From assembly GCA_044370375.1 (NCBI GenBank), contig JBILVQ010000200.1, positions 1 through 5,530 of the forward strand: DNA of 5,530 bases, in the 5' to 3' direction. The translations under genes and the position numbers were made by a program. This DNA comes from JBILVQ01 sp044370375 (GTDB lineage: Bacteria > Bacteroidota > Bacteroidia > UBA4408). Every line of letters starts with the position of its first letter. The first letter of the stretch is position 1. The notes under the pieces are model-generated. The model saw nothing but the letters and a program-made list of their open reading frames with translations. It did not search any database and was not told the origin of the DNA. Of the stretch, positions 1 through 5,530 are shown in pieces.

Positions 1-156
1 GGTGAAAAAATCAATGGCGCGGTGCATCAGGATTCCTCGTTGTATTTGCTGCGGATAATTTTCGTGTTGTTTTCCCTTTACAGCATCTGCAATAAAGTTA
101 CCAATCATTAATTCAGGCGAATGTTGCGAAAGAAAGAGGTGGCCGAGATAATTCAA
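1..156 (-). CDS. acpH: ACP phosphodiesterase (AcpH/DUF479 family), N-terminal 52 codons, cut by left edge
   Basis: Reading leftward from a TTG at 156-154 gives an open frame of exactly 52 codons to the window edge. It opens LNYLGHLFLS (the initiator would be read as Met), continues with ELMIGNFIADAVKGK at residues 15-29, and then has GILMHRAIDFFT at 41-52. These match the N-terminus of the acyl carrier protein phosphodiesterase family (PF04336), whose members typically begin MNFLAHL, then GNF-x-AD-x-KG, then GI-x-LHR-x-ID. The family is HD-like and metal-dependent; likely metal or catalytic residues here are His6, Asp24, His45 and Asp49 (by motif, not tested). The enzyme removes 4'-phosphopantetheine from holo-ACP in the cytoplasm. 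The TTG is preferred because it aligns with the family's first Met and no ATG lies nearby upstream in frame. It starts 2 bases after the stop of the OmpA-family gene, so it is probably translationally coupled. No strong ribosome binding site is visible. Family members are about 190-200 residues, so roughly a quarter is seen. Confidence 0.87.
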   Translation of the reverse strand, partial: MNYLGHLFLSQHSPELMIGNFIADAVKGKQHENYPQQIQRGILMHRAIDFFT

Positions 157-158
157 TC

Positions 159-2135
159 TTATTTGGATAAAATGACGAATTCGGTTCGCCTGTTTTTCGC
201 TTTGCCTTCAGGTGTGGTGTTGGGAGCAATGGGTTTGGTATCACCATAACCTTTAAAGGACAGGCGTGATTTCGGGACTCCTTTTTGCATGAGAAAATCC
301 ATCACGGTAAATGCTCTGTCGCTGGATAAAGCAAGGTTGGCCGATGAGCTACCAACATTATCTGTGTGACCTCTGATTTCAATTTTTAAATCTTCGTTTT
401 CGAGTAAATACTCCGCAAAGCCTTCCAAAATACTTTTGCTTTCTTCGGCAAGATTGGCCGAGTTGCTACCATAATTGATATCTTTAATCGAGTAAGCACC
501 TCCGGTTACCACTTCCTGAATTTGTTCGTTAATTTTAATGGGCTTTCCAATGTTTTCATCATTGCCTTTGATGATTTGCGAATTAAAGGCATAACCTTTT
601 TTCTTTACGGTAAGCACAGCATCTTCATTGGCTTTAATGGCCACAACAGCTGCGTATTCACCGCTGCTGCTATCGACTTCAATTTTGGTGATATTGCCCG
701 ATTGGGTTGTTTTTATTTCCAAACTTGTTTGCCCGATAGATTCACCGGATTTATTTTCGATGACCCCTTTCACGAAAATTATTTTCTCTGGCCTTGCTTC
801 TTTATACAATTCAAAGCTGAAAATATCCCATCCACCTGCTCCTTTGCCTTTCATGCTGGAGGAGGCAAAATAACCAAGGTTACCATCGGTACTTACAAAG
901 AATCCAACCTCATCATTGTCGGAGTTAATGGGATAGCCGATGTTTTTGGGTGTGCTCCATTTTTTGTCTTCACCCATCCGTGTAAAAAAGATGTCGTAGC
1001 TTCCTAAACCCGGCCATCCATCGGAGGTAAAATATAATGTTTGACTATCTGAATGGATAAAGGGCGATTTTTCGTTTTTATCGGTATTGATTTCCGGACC
1101 GAGATTAACAGCTTGACCCCAGGTTCCGTCACTTTGTTTTTCTGACTTATAGATATCCATCAGTTTACTATCGGTTCGGGCAGAAGCAAAGTAAAGTGTT
1201 TTACCGTCGGAGGACAAAGATGGCTGCGCTTCCCATCCATCCTCGGTGTTAACATTGGGTCCCAGATTTTCCAATTCACTCCATTCACTTCCATTCCACG
1301 TAGACGTGAAAATATCGCAATTCATATAGCCTTTTTTGTTGGGCTTGCAGGAGGTAATGTACAAACGTTTGTTATCAAGGGTAAAGGTTACACCGCCATA
1401 ATTATCGCCTCGGTTGAAGGGCTTTTCCATAGGAAGCGGTTTGCTGAATTCTGTTCCTGCTTTTTTTGAAATGCTCAGTTCTTCGATTTGTTTGGGTGTT
1501 AAACTTTCCTTTCCTTGTTTCATGTAACGGTGCGTGAAAAGCAGAATCTCGTTATCTGGTGAAAGCATGGGCAAGAATTCATCTTCGTAGGTACAAATAC
1601 TTTTCAGTAGTTTGGGTTCAAAGGCCACTTTGTTTTTGTAAATCTGTTCAAAGAATTTTGCCTTCTTTAAGACTTCTTCTGCTTTTTTATAATCTTCTTC
1701 TTTGAGTTTATCGCCCGGATTTTTAAGAAACTGATCCATGTATTTGGCAGCATTTTCAAAATCGTCACCACCAAAAGCAATCAGGCCCAAATAATAATAC
1801 GCCACAGGATATTGTCCCGGACAAGCGTCTACGGCTTTTTTCAAATATTTTTCGGAAGGCTTAAAAGTTGTTTGGTTTCCCTTGGCCAGAGAGACTTGCA
1901 TCATGCCCATTTCATAATTGGCTTCAGCATATTCAGCATCCTCTTCCAACGCATTGCGAAGAAATTTTAACCTTTCTTCAAATTCATACTTCTTTTTCTC
2001 TTTGGCTTTTTCAACCAGCGATTTTGCTTTCTTGCTTTCGGTTTCACCGCAATTGCCTGCTGGTTCATCCTGTGCGAGAGCTGTTTTGAAAATGAAAAAA
2101 CCAAGGAGAAGAAGAACTGTTTTTTTTAACATCAT
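159..2135 (-). CDS. OmpA-family envelope protein: TPR + PD40 beta-propeller + CRD + OmpA_C (PorE-like architecture)
   Basis: Complete 658-residue exported protein. Residues 1-21 are a signal peptide (Lys4-Lys5, a Leu/Phe-rich core, then ALA before Gln22), fitting signal peptidase I. Residues about 30-165 are helical and TPR-like (e.g. AEANYEMGM, PVAYYYLGLIAFGGDDFENA). Residues about 185-445 hold at least five PD40/WD40-like blades, with cores near 187-204, 247-263, 303-319, 357-373 and 409-425, linked by DIF/DIY motifs. Residues about 453-525 resemble a carboxypeptidase-regulatory-like beta sandwich. Residues about 550-658 are an OmpA_C domain with GHTDNVGS at 589-596; Asp592 and Arg607 have the 15-residue spacing of the pair that binds diaminopimelate in E. 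coli OmpA. Inferred role: peptidoglycan-anchored periplasmic scaffold. The same domain order occurs in PorE of the type IX secretion system, but Bacteroidetes carry many such paralogues, so no PorE symbol is given. The first of two consecutive ATGs is used; the second (2132) is equally possible. The start is 3 bases after the asmA-like stop, and a GGAAAA stretch inside that gene's last codons may serve as the ribosome binding site. Confidence 0.93.
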   Translation of the reverse strand: MMLKKTVLLLLGFFIFKTALAQDEPAGNCGETESKKAKSLVEKAKEKKKYEFEERLKFLRNALEEDAEYAEANYEMGMMQVSLAKGNQTTFKPSEKYLKKAVDACPGQYPVAYYYLGLIAFGGDDFENAAKYMDQFLKNPGDKLKEEDYKKAEEVLKKAKFFEQIYKNKVAFEPKLLKSICTYEDEFLPMLSPDNEILLFTHRYMKQGKESLTPKQIEELSISKKAGTEFSKPLPMEKPFNRGDNYGGVTFTLDNKRLYITSCKPNKKGYMNCDIFTSTWNGSEWSELENLGPNVNTEDGWEAQPSLSSDGKTLYFASARTDSKLMDIYKSEKQSDGTWGQAVNLGPEINTDKNEKSPFIHSDSQTLYFTSDGWPGLGSYDIFFTRMGEDKKWSTPKNIGYPINSDNDEVGFFVSTDGNLGYFASSSMKGKGAGGWDIFSFELYKEARPEKIIFVKGVIENKSGESIGQTSLEIKTTQSGNITKIEVDSSSGEYAAVVAIKANEDAVLTVKKKGYAFNSQIIKGNDENIGKPIKINEQIQEVVTGGAYSIKDINYGSNSANLAEESKSILEGFAEYLLENEDLKIEIRGHTDNVGSSSANLALSSDRAFTVMDFLMQKGVPKSRLSFKGYGDTKPIAPNTTPEGKAKNRRTEFVILSK

Positions 2136-2138
2136 GAA

Positions 2139-4838
2139 TTATTTTCCAAGAATACCCTTCAATTTTTTCTTTGCTTCGTTCTTCGCTTTTTCTTCGGCTT
2201 CCTTTTTTTTCTTTTCGGCTTCCGCCTTGAGTTTGTCGGCCTCCGCTTTGGCTTTTTCTTCGGCTTCTTTTTTCTTTTTCTCTGCCTCAGCTTTTACCTT
2301 TTCTCCTTCCGCTCTGGCTTTTGCTTCCGCTTCTGCTTTGGCTTTATCCGCTTCAGCCCTTGCTTTGTTTTCGAGTTCTTCTTTCTTTTTATTGATTTCT
2401 TCTTTGGCTTTATCTTTCAAATCATCCATCATTTTTGTGCCGGTTTCCTTGAGGGCTGTTTCAACTTTAGGGTTGGTAACAGTACCGGTTAATTTGGCAT
2501 TCAGTGGAATTCTGTCGCCCAAGGTAAATTTAGCCCCCTTGCTGTTGGCTTGGCTCACCAATGAATTCATGGCGTTGTTGGCAGGTCCGCCTAAATCAGC
2601 GCGGGCAATGTCCATTTTTAAATCGTAATTAATGCTTTGGTCGAAACCACTGCTACCGACAATGGTCATTTTGTTGTTGCCCTGTTTGATATCAAAAGGT
2701 TCAACGTTTACTCTACCATCTTTAAACTTGAAAGAGATGTTCACATCTTTCAAATCCATTTTTTTGTATTGGTCCATTTTAACGGCATCGGCAAGCTTCA
2801 CCATCGCAGGCAGACCATTGATGGTAACTGCTTTGGTCTTTAAGTTTCCTGCTCCTTGCAAGGATGTCATCACAGGATCCATGTTCTCATCCATTTTGGC
2901 GGCAAAGGTTAAATTAGAACTAAAGGAACCCTTTGCATACTTCGCTACGGGTGCCATTTTCTTAACCGTATTAAAGGCGGCATAAGCAGCAGGTATATCC
3001 ATTTCTGTAATCGCCAATGAAAAATCAACATCCGGTTGTTTCGGATTTTTTGTTCCGTATTTACCATTCATGTTAACACTGCCTCCCAATAAATTCATCA
3101 TCAGGTTATCCATGGTGGCTGTGCTGTTGTTGACCAATATTTTTCCTTTTACATCAGCGATATCGAGATTGTCGTACAGTAATTTTGCAATGGATGCAGT
3201 GAAAACGATGTCGAGGTTTGAAGGTACTTCAACAACCCCGGTGCTGGCTGTATCTGCACTTGCTGTTGTTTCTTCCTCACCACTCATAAATTGATTGAGG
3301 TTAATAGATTTACTGTTTAAATTCATCCTTCCGGTCAAGGCATCGTTGCGGAGATACCAACCGAGGTAATTGGAGATGTTTCCGCTTAAATCGAAGTCTG
3401 ATTCTCCCACCATGCAAGTGAATTTTTTCAAATCGAGTTGACGCGGAGAAAAGTCGAGGCGTGCTGCTGCAATTTTAACAGGGTATCCAACCGATTTGCT
3501 ATTGTAATCCATGTTGGTGATTTCCATCCATCCGTTGGCATCAAAATCCTCGTATTGTTCCTTGTCGATACTCGACATTTTTCCCTTTAAATTAACATCC
3601 GCTCCAATGATTCCTGTTAGCACTTCGTCTTTTTCCAATGGGATGGCATCTCTTACGCTGGCAAGGTTTAAATTGGCTTTAATCCATCCATCAATGTTCG
3701 GATCTGTTTCTGGTGTCAGGATCAGCATTTTCATGTCGATAGGATTTCCGGCAATTTCCATGTGGAATTTTTTTATGTCGGTAACCATGTTGTTCGGCAC
3801 ACCATCAGCACAGGCAATTTTTAAATCAATATTGATGTTGTCAACCGATTTGGGTAAAGAGGGATATTGGAATTTTCCATTTTTTACATCAAGGGTTAAG
3901 CCAAAAGCAGGGATGGTTTTTTCAGACAATTTGCCTTTTGCAAAACCATTGAAAGAAAGTTGTCCTGAAGTTTTTACATCAGCAAAATCTGCTGTATAAA
4001 CGCCCGGTACAAGCGATAAAAATTCTTTGAAAGATGCTTGTTTGGCTAGGAATTTTAAATCCATGTCGATGTCTTCTTTTGGCATGGCAACAAATCCATC
4101 CAAACCAAAAACCAGCGCATTGATGCGGAATTCATTATCTTTAAAGGTGTATTTTGATTGCAGCATATCAATCTCAAGGGCTGCATCAATGGCCAATTTT
4201 GCCTTTTTTAAATAGGGCATGCCGGCATCTTTGTAAGTAAGGTTTTCCATAGAAGTTTTGGTATCCATGGTAAACAAATCTTGGGTAAAATCTCCGCTTA
4301 ATTCATGGTTCAAATGATCGAGCGATGCAAACATTTTACCCTGTTGATCATCATAAACCAAGTAACCTTCTACAATCTCGAACTTCTTGAGTTGCATTTT
4401 AAATTTAGAAGGCTCTGAGGCGGTGGCAGTGGTATCAGCAGAGGGTTTGGTAATATCCCAGTTCGCTTTTCCATCGGCCATTACAATGGCATGAATGCGT
4501 GGATGATCGAGCAGAATGCTGTGAATATCATAATGTTCTCCTTTGATCACGCTCATCAAATCGAGCTTAACCTGCAATGAACCTAATGACAAGAGTGTGT
4601 CACCTTCAAATTCTTTGATACCAACAATGCTTAGCTTATCAACCTGAACGCCTAGTTTGGGAAAGGTGCTCAAGAGGGTAATATCAAAAGCTCCGAAATC
4701 AACTTTTGCATTGAGATTTTTATTGGCTTCTTCTTTGGCCAGGGCAATAATTTTATCCTTGAATAAAAAAGGAATGGCAATGATTACGCCCAATAAAAGA
4801 ACGATTACAATACCTGAAATTTTAAACAGTTTTTTCAT
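2139..4838 (-). CDS. AsmA-family protein, inner-membrane anchored, with long Lys/Glu/Ala coiled-coil tail
   Basis: Complete 899-residue protein. After MKKLFK comes one hydrophobic segment at about residues 7-26, an uncleaved N-terminal anchor that would leave the rest in the periplasm. Residues about 27-130 fit the AsmA N-terminal pattern (a short amphipathic helix, then LNAKVDFGAFD and LSTFPKLGVQVDKLSI). The body to about 797 is a long beta-rich array of alternating short strands, with a classic C-terminal AsmA strand motif ending GTVTNPKVETAL (785-796). Two Thr/Ala/Ser/Glu-rich low-complexity linkers interrupt it, at about 133-144 and 519-540. Residues 803-895 are almost pure Lys/Glu/Ala and predicted helical (see the repeat entry). 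AsmA-type proteins are elongated beta-groove proteins linked to phospholipid transport and outer-membrane homeostasis; this protein's substrate and partner cannot be read from sequence. The ATG overlaps the end of aroC by 17 bases, pointing to coupled translation. There is no clear Shine-Dalgarno sequence, only A-rich DNA upstream, as is common in Bacteroidetes. Family assignment is firm; exact function is not. Confidence 0.9.
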   Translation of the reverse strand: MKKLFKISGIVIVLLLGVIIAIPFLFKDKIIALAKEEANKNLNAKVDFGAFDITLLSTFPKLGVQVDKLSIVGIKEFEGDTLLSLGSLQVKLDLMSVIKGEHYDIHSILLDHPRIHAIVMADGKANWDITKPSADTTATASEPSKFKMQLKKFEIVEGYLVYDDQQGKMFASLDHLNHELSGDFTQDLFTMDTKTSMENLTYKDAGMPYLKKAKLAIDAALEIDMLQSKYTFKDNEFRINALVFGLDGFVAMPKEDIDMDLKFLAKQASFKEFLSLVPGVYTADFADVKTSGQLSFNGFAKGKLSEKTIPAFGLTLDVKNGKFQYPSLPKSVDNINIDLKIACADGVPNNMVTDIKKFHMEIAGNPIDMKMLILTPETDPNIDGWIKANLNLASVRDAIPLEKDEVLTGIIGADVNLKGKMSSIDKEQYEDFDANGWMEITNMDYNSKSVGYPVKIAAARLDFSPRQLDLKKFTCMVGESDFDLSGNISNYLGWYLRNDALTGRMNLNSKSINLNQFMSGEEETTASADTASTGVVEVPSNLDIVFTASIAKLLYDNLDIADVKGKILVNNSTATMDNLMMNLLGGSVNMNGKYGTKNPKQPDVDFSLAITEMDIPAAYAAFNTVKKMAPVAKYAKGSFSSNLTFAAKMDENMDPVMTSLQGAGNLKTKAVTINGLPAMVKLADAVKMDQYKKMDLKDVNISFKFKDGRVNVEPFDIKQGNNKMTIVGSSGFDQSINYDLKMDIARADLGGPANNAMNSLVSQANSKGAKFTLGDRIPLNAKLTGTVTNPKVETALKETGTKMMDDLKDKAKEEINKKKEELENKARAEADKAKAEAEAKARAEGEKVKAEAEKKKKEAEEKAKAEADKLKAEAEKKKKEAEEKAKNEAKKKLKGILGK
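2181..2228 (-). repeat. Direct repeat copy B (16 codons) within the AsmA-like tail
   Basis: Encodes KAEAEKKKKEAEEKAK, residues 871-886, identical in protein to the copy at 2247-2294. The copies differ at several synonymous positions (for instance AAG versus AAA for the last Lys and differing Lys codons in the KKKK run), so the duplication is not brand new or has been diversified. The period between copies is 66 bases (22 codons). This copy contains a run of eight T on the plus strand at 2203-2210. Confidence 0.85.
2247..2294 (-). repeat. Direct repeat copy A (16 codons) within the AsmA-like tail
   Basis: Encodes KAEAEKKKKEAEEKAK, residues 849-864 of the AsmA-family protein, the same residues as the copy at 2181-2228. 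Together with the intervening AEADKLK block it defines the 22-residue unit of the tail. Confidence 0.85.
4822..4838 (-). other. 17-base overlap of aroC end and asmA-like start
   Basis: The asmA-like ATG is at 4838-4836 and the aroC TAA is at 4824-4822, in different frames. Both frames are well supported by protein family, so the overlap is real rather than a mis-chosen start; no alternative start for the AsmA protein would keep its Lys-rich N-terminus and membrane anchor. Such overlaps usually mean one mRNA and translational coupling. The A-rich sequence just upstream has no GGAGG-like site, so ribosomes finishing aroC may be important for initiation here. Confidence 0.85.
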
Positions 4839-5530
4839 GGATGATTTTTGTTTGTTGGTAGATTAAATTTCGAAATAGATGATCGGTGATGACCAGGTGT
4901 GCCATCGCTTCAACGATGGGGACAGCTCTGGGGACAACGCAAGGATCGTGCCTTCCTTCGGGTGAAATACGAATGGCTTCTCCCATTTGGTTCACGGTTT
5001 GTTGTTCTTTTTTAATGGTGCTTGCCGGTTTAAACGCCACACGAAACACAATGTTTTCGCCATTGCTGATGCCTCCTTGTACTCCGCCCGAATGGTTGCT
5101 AACACTGGATATCTTTCCATCTTTCAAAACCAGGGCATCATTCACTTCGCTGCCTTTTTTGCTTGCCATGGCGAAGCCAGAGCCTATTTCAAAACCCTTG
5201 GTAGCAGGCAAGCTTAGCATAGCCTTTGCAAGGTCGGCTTCCAAGCGGTCAAAAACGGGTTCACCTAAACCATGCGGAACGTTCTTAATAATGCATTCAA
5301 TGATCCCGCCGGTTGAATCCCCTTCTTGTTTCAAGGACTCAATATACGATTCCATTTTTTTTGCTGTTTCCGGCTCCGGACAACGGACAAGGCTTTTTTC
5401 TATCTCTTCGCGATGATAGTTTTGTTTATCATCGGGGATCATCAAGGGACCAATGGCTTTGACCCAGGCAATTATTTCAATGCCTTCCTTTTGGTTGATT
5501 TGTGCGGCCACTGCACCACCTACCACCCGC
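4822..5530 (-). CDS. aroC: Chorismate synthase, C-terminal about 235 residues, cut by right edge
   Basis: Chorismate synthase converts 5-enolpyruvylshikimate-3-phosphate to chorismate with reduced FMN, the last step of the shikimate pathway, in the cytoplasm. The visible part starts RVVGGAVAAQ, which is the family's internal RVxxGAxA region, so the frame runs on beyond 5530 and the GTG at 5526 is an internal Val codon, not a start. Further family motifs, numbering that Val as 1: STGG (71-74), VPHGLGEPVFDRLEA (83-97), SLPATKGFEIGSGFAMA (105-121), GSEVND (125-130), GGVQGGISNGE (147-157), FKPASTI (165-171), and GRHDPCVVPRAVPIVEAMA (191-209), which matches the C-terminal signature; the invariant Asp of RHDP is thought to act as an active-site base. 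The family is usually about 350-370 residues, so roughly a third is missing upstream. The C-terminus carries a short extension, LIYQQTKIIHEKTV, after the usual DHLFRN end, and its last codons overlap the AsmA-family start. No frameshift or lost motif is seen in the visible part. Confidence 0.97.
   Translation of the reverse strand, partial: RVVGGAVAAQINQKEGIEIIAWVKAIGPLMIPDDKQNYHREEIEKSLVRCPEPETAKKMESYIESLKQEGDSTGGIIECIIKNVPHGLGEPVFDRLEADLAKAMLSLPATKGFEIGSGFAMASKKGSEVNDALVLKDGKISSVSNHSGGVQGGISNGENIVFRVAFKPASTIKKEQQTVNQMGEAIRISPEGRHDPCVVPRAVPIVEAMAHLVITDHLFRNLIYQQTKIIHEKTV

Larger units (their letters stand above)
2154..2432 (-). repeat. Low-complexity Lys/Glu/Ala-coding repeat region (AsmA-like C-terminal tail)
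   Basis: This stretch encodes residues 803-895 of the AsmA-family protein. Between residues 828 and 886 the sequence parses into blocks of 7, 15, 15, 7 and 15 residues: AEADKAK, AEAEAKARAEGEKVK, AEAEKKKKEAEEKAK, AEADKLK and AEAEKKKKEAEEKAK. The last 15-mer is an exact protein-level copy of the earlier one, 22 residues downstream. Blocks of 7 and 15 fit a helical coiled coil with stutters, similar in composition to the long helical domain II of TolA, though no homology to TolA is claimed. At DNA level the coding strand is strongly purine-rich, with uninterrupted pyrimidine runs on the plus strand at 2198-2216 and 2264-2283. Confidence 0.85.

Noticed and set aside
522..1007. Plus-strand open frame of 161 codons
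   Set aside because: Lies wholly antisense to the propeller and CRD part of the OmpA-family gene, whose domains are unambiguous; no recognisable motif or start context.
2049..2051. Cys29 of the OmpA-family protein as a lipoprotein acylation site
   Set aside because: The preceding residues are AGN rather than a Leu-x-Ala/Gly lipobox, and a good signal peptidase I site (ALA before Gln22) comes earlier.
2130..2145. Possible terminator or promoter between the asmA-like and OmpA-family genes
   Set aside because: Only 3 bases separate the stop and start; the T-run on the plus strand nearby is coding (Lys codons) and no hairpin precedes it.
2154..2432. Repeats considered as a CRISPR array or intergenic repeat
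   Set aside because: The periodicity is in codons, in frame, and continues the AsmA-like reading frame to its stop; there are no unrelated spacers between palindromic repeats.
1918..2628. Plus-strand open frame of 236 codons, rich in Ser/Phe/Ala
   Set aside because: It is the antisense shadow of the Lys/Glu/Ala repeat tail and the start of the OmpA-family gene; the Ser/Phe repeats are the reverse reading of the repeats and have no family character of their own.
4886..5416. Plus-strand open frame of 176 codons
   Set aside because: Antisense to conserved chorismate synthase motifs; it is open only because of the constraint on aroC.
5524..5526. GTG as a possible aroC start giving a 234-residue protein
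   Set aside because: The codon is the first Val of the internal RVVGGAVA motif, and an Arg codon continues the frame to the window edge; the real start is off the window, so the gene is partial, not truncated.

Overview
The window reads as one co-directional gene cluster on the minus strand, with no mobile element, RNA gene or intergenic region that I can support. The likely source is a member of the Bacteroidetes (Bacteroidota), probably a Flavobacteriales-like or related lineage. This rests on protein character: a TPR / PD40 beta-propeller / carboxypeptidase-regulatory-like / OmpA_C protein is typical of that phylum, the AsmA protein is of the Bacteroidetes kind, and the starts lack strong Shine-Dalgarno sequences. 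Base composition is moderately low in GC by eye. The lineage is an inference; no marker gene settles it.

In transcription order (right to left) the cluster holds: (1) the C-terminal two thirds of chorismate synthase, aroC, cut by the right edge (5530-4822); (2) a complete 899-residue AsmA-family protein (4838-2139), whose start lies inside the end of aroC with a 17-base overlap; (3) a complete 658-residue OmpA-family protein (2135-159), starting 3 bases after the asmA-like stop; (4) the first 52 codons of an ACP phosphodiesterase (acpH, DUF479/PF04336 family) from a TTG start at 156, 2 bases after the preceding stop, cut by the left edge. Practically every base is coding, so the four genes are probably transcribed and partly translated together. 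The promoter would lie upstream of aroC, outside the window.

Functionally, the two complete genes are envelope genes. One is an inner-membrane-anchored periplasmic protein of the AsmA type (a family linked to outer-membrane assembly and phospholipid transport). The other is an exported protein that should hold peptidoglycan through its OmpA_C domain and display a propeller and TPRs for partner binding. They are flanked by two housekeeping enzymes: aromatic amino-acid/chorismate synthesis and removal of the phosphopantetheine group from acyl carrier protein. AsmA plus ACP turnover hints at a lipid or envelope theme, but aroC shows that simple operon packing is an adequate explanation.

The features most worth a second look are the TTG-started acpH fragment at the left edge, the 93-residue Lys/Glu/Ala repeat tail on the AsmA protein with its matching purine/pyrimidine-asymmetric DNA, and the PorE-like architecture of the OmpA protein without a lipobox. 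I did not find a convincing undescribed system; this looks like a normal, tightly packed chromosomal region.
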